Shown piece after piece: positions 12,145 to 27,100 of a stretch of 64,000 bases of DNA (its first letter is position 1; every line of letters starts with the position of its first letter). The notes under the pieces were generated by a model. That model saw only the letters and a list, made by a program, of their open reading frames with translations, was not told the DNA's origin and ran no database searches. Both the position numbers and the translations under genes were made by a program. The stretch spans positions 75,704,013 through 75,768,012 of the forward strand of contig CM026387.1 in the NCBI GenBank assembly GCA_014843695.1, in the 5' to 3' direction. Origin of the DNA: Archivesica marissinica (lineage: Eukaryota > Mollusca > Bivalvia > Venerida > Vesicomyidae).

Positions 12145-15100
12145 CTGCAAAGTAAAGTTGTACATACAAACATATATTTTGGTTTATAAACTTGCGCTAT
12201 ATGCAATCATATATAACTCGGTATGTGCAGCACAAGTCAATGTATATAATTATACACCAGTAGAGAAAAAAACAACTAAACTGCCCAATATTCATGAAGA
12301 TCTCTTTACAACACTGACAAAACAACAACTGCATGATGCGGATAGGAAGATGGGCCATGTAGAAAGGAAGATAGACCATGTGGAATGGAAGGTGGGTCAT
12401 GTGGAATGGAAGGTGGGTCATGTGGAAAGGAAGGTGGGTTATGTGGAAAGGAAGGTGGGTCATGTGGAATGGAAGATAGACCATGTGGAATGGAAGGTGG
12501 GTCATGTGGAATGGAAGGTGGGTCATGTGGAAAGGAAGATGGGTCATGTGGAAAGGAAGATGGGCCATGTGGAATGGAAGATGGGCCATGTGGAAAGGAA
12601 GGTGGGTCATGTGGAAAGGAAGATGGGCCATGTGGAATGGAAGATGGGCATTGTGGAATGGAAGATGGGCCATGTGGAATGGAAGTTGTGCCATGTGGAA
12701 AGGAAGATGAGTCATGTGGAAAGGAAGATGAGCCATGTGGAAAGGAATATAGACCATGTGGAAAGGAAGATGAGCCATGTGGAAAGTAAGATGAGCCATG
12801 TGAATAGGAAGATGGCGATGTAGAATGGAAGATGCCACCGCCTTATTAACGCTGCAATAATTGTGCTGAGTGGTGGGATGAGATACACTTTATACTTACT
12901 GGTCTATCAACCTGCATGATCTCATACAGCACATCACTGATGTCCGCCGACATGTAAGTAGGTAGACAGAACACGATAGAATGTATGAGGGAATGCACCA
13001 ATGACTGCCCGTGTTCTTGTAATAATGCCTTTACTAGTGTACTTCTTGTTTCAAAATCTGCATGCTCCTGTGGGGAAACACAAGTTGTGAAAAATTCATA
13101 TTTAATGTTGTTCACTGGTACTATTTCAAGACATAGCAGATTAATTCTATAACTGTCCCAAGAATTTTGAAATGTCATGTAATTATTCATGAACTGTTCA
13201 TACAAATGTCATGTAATTATTCATGAACTGTTCATACAAATGTCATGTAATTATTCATGAACTGTTCATACAAATGTCATGTAATTATTCATGAACTGTT
13301 CATACAAATGTCATGCAATTATTCATGAACTGTTCATACAAATGTCATGCAATTATTCATGAACTGTTCATACAGATGTCATGTAATTATTAATGGACTG
13401 TTCATACAAATGTCATGCAATTATTCATGAACTGTTCATACAAATGTCATGCAATTATTCATGAACTGTTCATACAAATGTCATGTAATTATTAATGGAC
13501 TGTTCATACAAATGTCATGTAATTATTCATGAACTGTTCATACAAATGTCATGTAATTATTAATGGACTGTTCATACAAATGTCATGCAATTATTCATGA
13601 ACTGTTCATACAAATGTCATGTAATTATTCATGGACTGTTCATACAAATGTCATGTAATTATTAATGGACTGTTCATACAAATGTCATGTAATTATTCAT
13701 GAACTGTTCATACAAATGTCCTGTAATTATTCATGAACTGTTCATACAAATGTCATGTAATTATTCATGGACTGTTCATACAAATGTCATGTAATTATTC
13801 ATGAACTGTTCATACAAATGTCATGTAATTATTCATGAACTGTTCATACAAATGTCATGTAATTATTCATGGACTGTTCATACAAATGTCATGTAATTAT
13901 TCATGAACTGTTCATACAAATGTCATGTAATTATTCATGAACTGTTCATACAAATGTCATGTAATTATTCATGGACTGTTCATACAAATGTCATGTAATT
14001 ATTCATGGACTGTTCATACAAATGTCATGTAATTATTCATAAACTGTTCATACAAATGTCATGTAATTATTCATGGACTGTTCATACAAATGTCATGTAA
14101 TTATTCATGGACTGTTCATGCAACTGTTTTAGGAATAACATAAAGCCATCATAGTATACTACTGAAGTCGGTGTAAACCTCTATTAACCAACCAGCTTCC
14201 GGGCTACAGTAACTGGCCTTTTATTACAGATTTGTCCTCTGATATGCAGCCTCTTCCTGTAGTTCCCCGGACTGATTGCTTACGACAGGGTTGACCGGTA
14301 CTTACACCCTACGACAGGTTTGACCGGTACTTACACCTTACGACAGGTTTGACCGGTACTTACACCTTACGACAGGGTTGACCGGTACTTACACCTTACG
14401 ACAGGTTTGACCGGTACTTATGGGTTTGACCGGTACTTACACCTTACAACAGGTTTGACCGGTACTTACACCTTACAACAGGTTTGACCGGTACTTACAC
14501 CTTACGACAGGTTTGACCGGTACTTACACCTTACGACAGGTTTGACCGGTACTTACACCTTACGACAGGGTTGACCGGTACTTACACCTTACGACAGGGT
14601 TGACCGGTACTTACACCTTACGACAGGGTTGACCGGTACTTACACCTTACAACAGGTTTGACCGGTACTTACACCTTACGACAGGGTTGACCGGTACTTA
14701 CACCTTACGACAGGGTTGACCGGTACTTACACCTTACGACAGGTTTGACCGGTACTTACACCTTACGACAGGTTTGACCGGTACTTACACCTTACGACAG
14801 GTTTGACCGGTACTTACACCTTACGACAGGTTTGACCGGTACTTACACCTTACGACAGGGTTGACCGGTACTTACATTACACAGGTTTGACCGGTACTTA
14901 CACCCTACGACAGGTTTGACCGGTACTTACACCTTACAACAGGTTTGACCGGTACTTACAACAGGTTTGACCGGTACTTACACCTTACGACAGGTTTGAC
15001 CGGTACTTACACCTTACGACAGGTACTTACACCTTACGACAGGTTTGACCGGTACTTACACCTTACGACAGGTTTGACCGGTACTTACACCTTACGACAG

Positions 15101-18100
15101 GTTTGACCGGTACTTACACCTTACGACAGGTTTGACCGGTACTTACACCTTACGACAGGTTTGACCGGTACTTACACCGTACAACAGGTTTGACCGGTAC
15201 TTACACCTACGACAGGTTTGACCGGTACTTACACCTTACGACAGGTTTGACCGGTACTTACAACAGGTTTGACCGGTACTTACACCTTACGACAGGTTTG
15301 ACCGGTACTTACACCTTACGACAGGGTTGACCGGTACTTACACCTTACAACAGGTTTGACCGGTACTTACAACAGGTTTGACCGGTACTTACACCTTACG
15401 ACAGGTTTGACCGGTACTTACACCTTACGACAGGGTTGACCGGTACTTACACCTTACAACAGGTTTGACCGGTACTTACATCCTTGGAAGATGATGCCTT
15501 AACAAATTCGGTAATAAATTTCATGACAGAAGCGTTGGAATCCTTGTGGTCAAGTGTACATGAAGCTATTGCACACATCAACACGGGTTTCATCACCACA
15601 CTCTGTAGGAACGGTAACGGAGAGCGCTGAATAAATCTGCAATACACAAGAGTAAGTTTGTGTCCAAACCTCCTTAACCTACAATCATTCATCTACAAAT
15701 ACAAACATTCCTCCACAAATACAAACATTCATCCACAAATACAAACATTCCTCCACAAATACAATCATTCATCCACAAATACAAACATTCCTCCACAAAT
15801 ACAAACATTCCTCCACAAATACAATCATTCATCCACAAATACAAACAGTCCTCCACAAATACAAACATTCCTCCACAAATACAAACATTCCTCCACAAAT
15901 ACAAACATTCCTCCACAAATACAAACAGTCCTCTACAAATACAAACATTCATCCACAAATACAAACATTCCTCCACAAATACAAACAGTCCTCTACAAAT
16001 ACAAACATTCCTCTACAAATACAAACATTCCTCTACAAATATTCATCCACAAATACAAACATTCCTCTACAAATACAAACAGCCCTCCACAAATACAAAC
16101 ATTCATCCACAAATACAAACAGTCCTCCACAAATACAAACATTCCTCCACAAATACAAACAAACAGTCCTCCACAAATACAAACAATCATTCCTCCACAA
16201 ATACAAACAATCATTCCTCCACAAATACAAACAGTCCTCCACAAATACAAACATTCATCCACAAATACAAACATTCATCCACAAATACAAACAGTCCTCC
16301 ACAAATACAAACAAACAGTCCTCCACAAATACAAACAATCATTCCTCTACAAATACAAACAATCATTCCTCCACAAATACAAACAGTCCTCCACAAATAC
16401 AAACATTCATCCACAAATACAAACAAACAGTCCTCCACAAATACAAACATTCCTCCACAAATACAAACATTCCTCCACAAATACAAACATTCCTCCACAA
16501 ATACAAACATTCCTCCACAAATACAAACAAACAGTCCTCCACAAATACAAACAAACAGTCCTCCACAAATACAAACATTCCTCCACAAATACAAACAGTC
16601 CTCTACAAATACAAACATTCACCCACAAATACAAACATTCATCCACAAATACAAACATTCCTCCACAAATACAAACATTCCTCCACAAATACAAACAGTC
16701 CTCTACAAATACAAACATTCATCCACAAATACAAACAGCCCTCCACAAATACAAACATTCATCCTAAATACAACAAACATTCCTCCACAAATACAAACAT
16801 TCATCCATAAATACAAACATTCCTCCACAAATACAAACATTCATCCATAAATACAAACACATTCATCCACAAATACAAACATTCCTCTACAAATACAAAC
16901 ATTCATCCACAAATACAAACATTCCTCCACAAATACAAACATTCATCCATAAATACAAACAAACATTCATCCACAAATACAAACATTCCTCTACAAATAC
17001 AAACATTCATCCACAAATACAAACATTCCTCTACAAATATTCACCCACAAATACAAACATTCCTCTACAAATACAAACATTCCTCTACAAATACAAACAT
17101 TCCTCCACAAATACAAACAGTCCTCTACAAATACAAACATTCCTCCACAAATACAAACATTCCTCTACAAATACAAACATTCTTCCACAAAATACAAACA
17201 GTCCTCCACAAATACAAACATTCCTCCACAAATACAAACATTCCTCCACAAATACAAACAATCATTCCTCCACAAATACAAACATTCCTCCACAAATACA
17301 AACATTCCTCCACAAATACAAACAATCATTCCTCCACAAATACAAAACAAACATTCCTCCACAAATACAAACAAACAGTCCTCCACAAAACAAACATTCC
17401 TCCACAAACAAACATTCCTCCACAAATACAAACAAATATTCCTCCACAAATACAAACAAACAGTCCTCCACAAATACAAACAATCATTCCTCCACAAATA
17501 CAAACAATCATTCCTCCACAAATACAAACAGTCCTCCACAAATACAAACATTCATCCACAAATACAAACATTCATCCACAAATACAAACAGTCCTCCACA
17601 AATACAAACAAACAGTCCTCCACAAATACAAACAATCATTCCTCTACAAATACAAACAATCATTCCTCCACAAATACAAACAGTCCTCCACAAATACAAA
17701 CATTCATCCACAAATACAAACAAACAGTCCTCCACAAATACAAACATTCCTCCACAAATACAAACATTCCTCCACAAATACAAACAGTCCTCTACAAATA
17801 CAAACATTCACCCACAAATACAAACATTCATCCACAAATACAAACATTCATCCACAAATACAAACATTCACCCACAAATACAAACATTCCTCCACAAATA
17901 CAAACAGTCCTCTACAAATACAAACATTCATCCACAAATACAAACATTCATCCATAAATACAAACAAACATTCCTCCACAAATACAAACATTCCTCCACA
18001 AATACAAACATTCCTCCACAAATACAAACATTCCTCCATAAATACAAACATTCATTCATAAATACAAACAAACATTCCTCCACAAATACAAACATTCCTC

Positions 18101-21100
18101 CACAAATACAAACATTCCTCCACAAATACAAACATTCCTCCACAAATACAAACATACCTCCACAAATACAAACATTCCTCCATAAATACAAACATTCCTC
18201 CACAAATACAAACATTCCTCCACAAATACAAACATTCATCCATAAATACAACATTCATCCATAAATACAAACATTCATCCATAAATACAAACATTCATCC
18301 ACAAATACAAACATTCATCAATAAATACAAACAATCATTCCTCCACAAATACAAACAAACATTCCTCCACAAATACAAACAAACACTCCTCCACAAATAC
18401 AAACAAACAGTCCTCCACAAATACAAACATTCCTCCACAAATACAAACATTCCCCACAAATACAAACAATATCCACAAATACAAACACAGTCCTCCACAA
18501 ATACAAACAATCATCCTCCAATACAACAATCATCCCCCACAAATACAAACATCCTCCACAAATACAAACATTCATCCACAAATACAAACATTCATCCACA
18601 AATACAAACAGTCCTCCACAAATACAAACAAACAGTCCTCCACAAATACAAACATTCCTACACAAATACAAACAAACAGTCCTCCACAAATACAAACAAA
18701 CATTCCTCCACAAATACAAACAAACAGTCCTCCACAAATACAAACAAACAGTCCTCCACAACCAAACAGTCCTCCACAAATACAAACAATCATTCCTCCA
18801 CAAATACAAACAATCATTCCTCCACAAATACAAACAGTCCTCCACAAATACAAACAGTCCTCCACAAATACAACACAGTCCTCCACAATACAACAAACAG
18901 TCTCACAAAAACAAACATCCTCAAATACAAACAAACATCCTCCACAAACAAACAGTCCTCCACAAATACAAACATTCATCCACAAATACAAACATTCCTC
19001 CACAAATACAAACAAACATTCCTCCACAAATACAAACAAACATTCCTCCACAAATACAAACAAACAGTCCTCCACAAATACAAACAATCATTCCTCTACA
19101 AATACAAACATTCCTCTACAAATACAAACATTCCTCCACAAATACAAACATTCCTCTACAAATACAAACATTCCTCTACAAATACAAACATTCATCCACA
19201 AATACAAACATTCCTCTACAAATACAAACATTCCTCTACAAATACAAACATTCCTCTACAAATACAAACATTCATCCACAAATACAAACATTCCTCTACA
19301 CATACACACATCCCTCTACAAATACAAACATTCATCCACAAATACAAACATTCCTCTACAAATACAAACAGCCCTCTACAAATACAAACATTCATCCACA
19401 AATACAAACATTCCTCTACAAATACAAACATTCCTCTACAAATACAAACAGCCCTCTACAAATACAAACATTCCTCCACAAATACAAACATTCCTCCACA
19501 AATACAAACAAACATCCTCCACAAATACAAACAATCATTCCTCCACAAATACAAACAATCATTCCTCTACAAATACAAACATTCCTCCACAAATACAAAC
19601 ATTCCTCTACAAATACAAACATTCATCCACAAATACAAACATTCATCCACAAATACAAACATTCCTCTACAAATACAAACATTCCTCTACAAATACAAAC
19701 ATTCCTCTACAAATACAAACATTCCTCCACAAATACAAACATTCCTCTACAAATACAAACATTCCTCCACAAATACAAACATTCCTCCACAAATACAAAC
19801 ATTCCTCCACAAATACAAACATTCATCCATAAATACAAACAAACATTCATCCATAAATACAAACAAACATTCATCCACAAATACAAACATTCCTCTACAA
19901 ATACAAACATTCATCCACAAATACAAACATTCCTCTACAAATATTCCACAAATACAAACATTCCTCTACAAATACAAACATTCCTCTACAAATACAAACA
20001 TTCCTCCACAAATACAAACATCCTCTCAAACATTCCTCCACAAATACAAACATTCCTCTACAAATACAAACATTCTTCCACAAATACAAACAGTCCTCCA
20101 CAAATACAAACATCCTCCACAAATACAACATTCCTCTACAAATACAAACATTCCTCCACAAATACAAACATCTTCCTCCACAAATACAAACATTCCTCTA
20201 CAAATACAAACATTCTCCACAAATACAAACATTCCTCCACAAATACAAACATTCCTCCACAAATACAAACATTCCTCCACAAATACAAACATTCCTCCAC
20301 AAATACAAACATTCCTCCACAAATACAAACATTCCTCCACAAATACAAACATCATTCCTCCACAAATACAAACAAACATTCCTCCACAAATACAAACATT
20401 CCTCCACAAATACAAACATTCCTCCACAAATACAAACATTCCTCCACAAATACAAACATTCCTCCACAAATACAAACATTCCTCCACAAATACAAACAAC
20501 TTCCTCCACAAATACAAACAAACATTCCTCCACAAATACAAACATTCCTCACAAATACAAACAAACATTCCTCCACAAATACAAACATTCATCCCCACAA
20601 TACAAACATTCCTCACAATACAAAACAAACATTCTCCACAAATACAAACAAACATCCTCCACAAATACAAAACAAACATTCCTCCACAAACAAACATTCC
20701 TCCACAAATACAAACAAATATCCTCCACAAATACAAACAAACAGTCCTCCACAAATACAAACAATCATTCCTCCACAAATACAAACAATCATTCCTCCAC
20801 AAATACAAACAGTCCTCCACAAATACAAACATTCCTCCACAAATACAAACATTCCTCACAAATACAAACATTCCTCCACAAATACAAACAAACATTCCTC
20901 CACAAACAAACATTCCTCCACAAATACAAACATTCCTCCACAATACAAACAAACATTCCTCCACAAATACAACAAACATTCCTCCACAAATACAAACAAA
21001 CATTCCTCTACAAATACAAACATTCATCCACAAATACAAACATTCATCCACAAATACAAACATTCCTCTACATACAAACAGCCCTCTACAAATACAAACA

Positions 21101-24100
21101 TTCCTCCACAAATACAAACATTCCTCCACAAATACAAACATTCCTCCACAAATACAAACAATCATTCCTCCACAAATACAAACAGCCCTCTACAAATACA
21201 AACATTCCTCTACAAATACAAACATTCCTCTACAAATACAAACATTCATCCACAAATACAAACAGCCCTCCACAAATACAAACATTCATCCATAAATACA
21301 AACAAACATTCATCCATAAATACAAACATTCATCCATAAATACAAACATTCATCCACAAATACAAACATTCCTCTACAAATACAAACATTCATCCACAAA
21401 TACAAACATTCACCCACAAATACAAACATTCCTCTACAAATACAAACATTCCTCTACAAATACAAACATTCATCCACAAATACAAACAGTCCTCTGCAAA
21501 CATTCATCCACACATACAAACATTCCTCTGCAAATACAAACATTCCTCTACAAATACAAACATTCTTCCACAAAATACAAACAGTCCTCCACAAATACAA
21601 ACACTCCTCCACAAATACAAACATTCCTCTACAAATACAAACATTCCTCCACAAATACAAACATTCCTCTACAAATACAAACAGCCCTCCACAAATACAA
21701 ACATTCCTCTACAAATACAAACATTCCTCCACAAATACAAACATTCCTCCACAAATACAAACATTCCTCCACAAATACAAACATTCCTCCACAAATACAA
21801 ACATTCATCTACAAATACAAACATTCATCCACAAATACAAACATTCATCCACAAATACAAACATTCCTCCACAAATACAAACATTCCTCCACAAATACAA
21901 ACATTCATCCACAAATACAAAACATTCATCCACAAATACAAACATTCATCCACAAATACAAACATTCATCCACACATACAAAACATTCATCCACAAATAC
22001 AAAACATTCATCCACAAATACAAACATTCATCCACAAATACAAAATACTAACAAAATACAATAAAAATGTCACAGACGGTTCTGTAGTCCAGTGGTAACA
22101 CGCTGGACTGGTAATCCAGGATTGATCCCCCGTCTGACAATAATAAAATTAACAGTCTTTCATATGTGACTTTAAACCGAGGTCTCGTGTTGGTACTGTG
22201 CACGTAAAAGAACCAGAAGAGACTCTGGAATGGGTCTCTGTCTGTATCATTGCACTATCCTCCAAAAATCTAAAATGACCAATCTCTTCAGGAGGCGTCG
22301 CTCATATGGGCAACCGGTAGCGACAATAAATAAACGTAAAACACACACATATAAATGTCACAACTAATATGTAATAAAGAATAGGATTGAATGTGATAAA
22401 TGACTTCATGACATAACTCGGATAAACATTATGTAAACTTCATAACACAATTACACAGAATATGCAGGTTTATGTTTATTCAGTTTAAAATCATGCTCAC
22501 TTCAGTATAAATCATGCTCACTTCAGTATAAATCATGCTCACTTCAGTATAAATCATGGTTTAGTCAAATCACAAGAACACCCTGTACTGACCTTAAACT
22601 AAGTCTAAATAAATCGTCTACAGTGTCCGGGTGGTTTCTTAGACCGTTCTGTTCTTCTAACAACTTGAAGGTTGGCGGACAGAAAGCCTGTAAGTAAGTG
22701 TTAGACATACAAACTGATTGAAGGATAAAATAACTCCAGCAATACAACAGATGTACAGTAATTGATCTTAATTTGTACAATTAGCACAGTGGCTAACTCA
22801 CTCGCTTCTCACCAATGTAATCCAGGTTCCATGGTTAGGACCTGACAGTGTGTGGATCTCCCACACTTATAACAACATACACGCTTTCATTCGTGCCAAC
22901 AAGAATGATTAATATATGTTGTTAGGGGTTGTTTCACAATCATTGTTAAATTACAATTAAGAATACAGTCAACCCTGTCTTAAGCAGCCAGCCAAGGGAA
23001 TCACAGAAAGTGGCTGCTTAACATAGGTGGCTGCTTAATAGAGCTCAAATGTATAATAAAACAACACATTGGGAAGCTGGAAACTGGCTGCTTAATGCAG
23101 GGTGGTTGCTTAATAGAGGTGACCACTAACACAGGGTTGACTGTAGATTACAATTAAATGGGGTATATTGCCATTTCTACAAAATACTTGTCACAGTCTG
23201 CAGCAAACAACTTACTATACGCTAGCTCAGCCAGCCATTGGAGTGTCCTGATGATTATACCTAAACAGTTACAATACAAGACTGTACACAAAACAGTTAG
23301 CAACTTATTGAATGAAAATGGTCTTTGGGTTCAAGGTCAACCAAGACTTTGACCTACTAACCCCAATTCCATTAGGGGGTCATTTACTGACAATGATCAA
23401 TGTTCTTACAATGTTTGAAGATTATAAATCCAATGGTTTACAAGTGATTCAGCCATTACAGTGTTGAAAACGATGTCACTGTGATCTTTACCTTTGACCC
23501 AATATCAACATGGTTCATCTAGTGCCTATTAAGTTTGTTGACTGTAAGCCCAATGTTTCACACGATATTGACCGGAATCATTTATCAAATGTAAGATGAC
23601 AGTGACCTTGGATCCATATATCAGTCATGGGTAAGGGTCATCTACTGAGAATGGTTAATGTTGCTGTAAAGTGTTATATGTACATCCAATATTTCCACAG
23701 AAGTATGCTTTGTGGCCTCTGCAACAATGACTCACTCACACCCAAACCAACAGGGATCATCTACTCCTTAAGTTCAATGTCCATATCCAAGTTTATACAG
23801 GAGGGCTATGTGGGTTTCAAGTCATCGAGCAGTAACGGTTTTTCATTTGAGGCCCATAACATTGACCTATTGACGCCAGAATCAATAGCGGTAGTCTCTG
23901 CGTAACGTGCAATATGATATATACCTGAAACATATCCAGAAGACCTTGAGTACATTCCTTGTCTGAGCCATATTCGTCCACGAGTATACTGCCAAGGTAC
24001 AGGAAGCACGAGTGTGAATGCAACTGGTACAGAGAAACCATCTATAATAACAATACATTTATAAACACTTTCATTTGCCACTAATGCATGACAGAATTAG

Positions 24101-27100
24101 CTTATGATAATTGTGCATGTGAAATAGGCATTTTAATTATCAACCCCACAATACCTTTTTTCCAAATCTAACAATATTTTCAGGAATCAAGTGCAAAGAA
24201 TTATGAAATATGACCAATATCTCTGTAATTTGTAATCAGTCGACAGACATACCTGAGGCACTAGTGGCTGGAGGAGCGGTGAGGAGCTCTTACCCAGGCA
24301 CCGGATGGCAAACCTAATACACCTGCAGCATCTCTCCACGATCCGTACATCAGACTGGTACTTGGTGCATGCTTGAGATAACACCGGCCATACCTGTAAT
24401 ACCAAGACAACCTGGGATAGAAACAAAACTAGAGCATCCAATAACACCGGCCATACCTGTAATACTTGTATCACACGTGTACACATGGATGGACCTGACC
24501 ATTGGTTACTGTAGGGGGTTTATAAAGGAACATACCTCTTGTATCACGTGTACACATGGATGGACCTGACCATTGGTTACTGTAGGGGGTTTATAAAGGG
24601 AACATACCTCTTGTATTACATGTACACATGGATGGACCTGACCATTGGTTACTGTAGGGGGTTTATAAAGGGAACATACCTCTTGTATTACATGTACACA
24701 TGGATGGACCTGACCATTGGTTACTGTAGGGGGTTTATAAAGGGAACATACCTCTTGTATTACATGTACACATGGATGGACCTGACCATTGGTTACTGTA
24801 GGGGGTTTATAAAGGGAACACACCTCTTGTATTACATGTACACATGGATGGACCTGACCATTGGTTACTGTAGGGGGTTTATAAAGGGAACATACCTCTT
24901 GTATTACATGTACACATGGATGGACCTGACCATTGGTTACTGTAGGGGGTTTATAAAGGGAACATACCACTTGTATTACATGTACACATGGATGGACCTG
25001 ACCATTGGTTACTGTAGGGGGTTTATAAAGGGAACATACCTCTTGTATTACATGTACACATGGATGGACCTGACCATTGGTTACTGTAGGGGGTTTATAA
25101 AGGGAACATACCTCTTGTATTACATGTACACATGGATGGACCTGACCATTGGTTACTGTAGGGGGTTTATAAAGGGAACATACCTCTTGTATTACATGTA
25201 CACATGGATGGACCTGACCATTGGTTACTGTAGGGGGTTTATAAAGGGAACATACCTCTTGTATTACATGTACACATGGATGGACCTGACCATTGGTTAC
25301 TGTAGGGGGTTTATAAAGGGAACATACCTCTTGTATCACGTGTACACATGGATGGACCTGACCATTGGTTACTGTAGGGGGTTTATAAAGGGAACATACC
25401 TCTTGTATTACATGTACACATGGATGGACCTGACCATTGGTTACTGTAGGGGTTTATAAAGGGAACATACCTCTTGTATTACATGTACACATGGATGGAC
25501 CTGACCATTGGTTACTGTAGGGGTTGTATATCTGAAACATAACAAGCAAATTAAATTAATTTATATCCCATGCCAAACAGGTGAGAAAAACACTGCATAC
25601 ATTGTAAACAAAACGAAGTTTGTTTGTATATATAAAACTTGTCTATCATCATGTTTTGATGTGCCTAAATGCATTCCATAATTGTTGAGATATTCTCCGG
25701 ACAAAACTCTCATACCATATTCATAAAATTTCATAGGGCCATAATTCAACAATTACACAAGGCAGGGCTTCTAAAATTTTCAAAACCAAATCACATATCG
25801 TTCCAATATTTTTTTGACCCAACAACGCCCACCCCCCATAAATTCCGTGTTTTTGTATCATTTTTAAAATAAGGCTTTTAACAAGTTTATTGATATTTGA
25901 ACAGTGAAGTGCGGGGCAGTCATTAAAATCGCCGTATACTACGGCCAGGGATACTACGGCGTAAGACGAGGCTGAGTTGACTAGGGTATAGGTTGACCAT
26001 GTACGTGTATATGTCAGAGATGCATGGGTGTATCTATGCAATCGGCTGTCAATGGCATTATCTCGTCCATTAAGTGAGCACTGTGTAGTAAAATCAATTT
26101 CACAGACTTTCCATATCTATTTTTAGACACGCACCTCTGTTTGAAATATTTAATTATTTACATATTTAATGATACTTAATCCTCGCACACTTGGAATCAA
26201 ATGAATCAATCGTCTTTTCATTATTAATCATTCATTACAAATCAAACTTTTCAGCTTTCTGTTTGAAATATTAATTATTTAATTTAATTTTTTTAAATTT
26301 TATTATTTTCCTTTTATAGCATACAGAACATAATTGTCACATGTTAACACTATACATAGTACTTAATGAACATATAATTATAATTCTTATCTATTTAATA
26401 TGACTTTGTGCTGACAGTTACAAATATTTCCTATTTCAAAATTCTTGCATCTGATGCATGGATGCCATAAAAGGTGTCCGTCTTAAATGTGACACTCCCA
26501 TGCTTGACGGATAAATTGTTAAGGTATATAAACATTCATGAAAAGGGGTTTTTGAATACATGTTTAAAAAGATAACTTTATTAAAACTCCCAATGATCAT
26601 AATGTCCCCAATTTAGCACTTAAAGTTCAAATTTCGATGTGTAGTTCTCTTACGACGGTTTAGATAGTTACTGCAGATTAAAAAAAGACCATTTGAACAT
26701 ATGATAATTTACTTTATCATGCATTATTGCAATCTCCTTTTCAAGAGAAATTCTCATTTTCAAGTAGTTTAAGAACTGCTCAATGTTGGGAATATTTTTT
26801 CTGTATTTTATTTGAAATATAAATGATTTCATTAAAAAGATAATGAAATTTATTATTTAATAGCAAATATAATCCTCACACACTTCTTTTTAAAGTTATT
26901 GCAAACAATTTTCAAAATCTTTCATATATAATCGACCGTCAATCATTCGGTCCACTTCAAAAAAACTAAAAACCGTCGGTAGCTTAGCTGTAAACATCAA
27001 ACGATTACCGCGCTAATTTCATGTAATTGACATGACATGCATTGAAAGTTTGATCGTCAAGGATACATACATTGGGGCAAATTCATAGTCCCAGGTGGCA

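Noticed and set aside
11960..12838. 287-codon plus-strand and 213-codon minus-strand ORFs
   Set aside because: They run through the 21-bp array and overlap the true minus-strand last exon of TNPO3.
15658..21660. Many ORFs up to 379 codons on both strands
   Set aside because: They are translations of the 20-bp array. No start context or domain supports coding.
24506..25339. 277-codon minus-strand ORF as an in-frame extension of TNPO3
   Set aside because: It contains real exon 16 sequence, but one-base deletions near 25450 and 24526 disconnect it from exons 15 and 17. The single 61-nt exon alone joins both in phase.
24539..25459. 306-codon plus-strand ORF of [19 protein letters not shown] repeats
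   Set aside because: It is the antisense of the 72-bp array carrying exon 16. The period is a multiple of 3, so the frame stays open by construction.
24466..25530. CRISPR-like array
   Set aside because: Units are head-to-tail with no unique spacers, and the DNA is eukaryotic.
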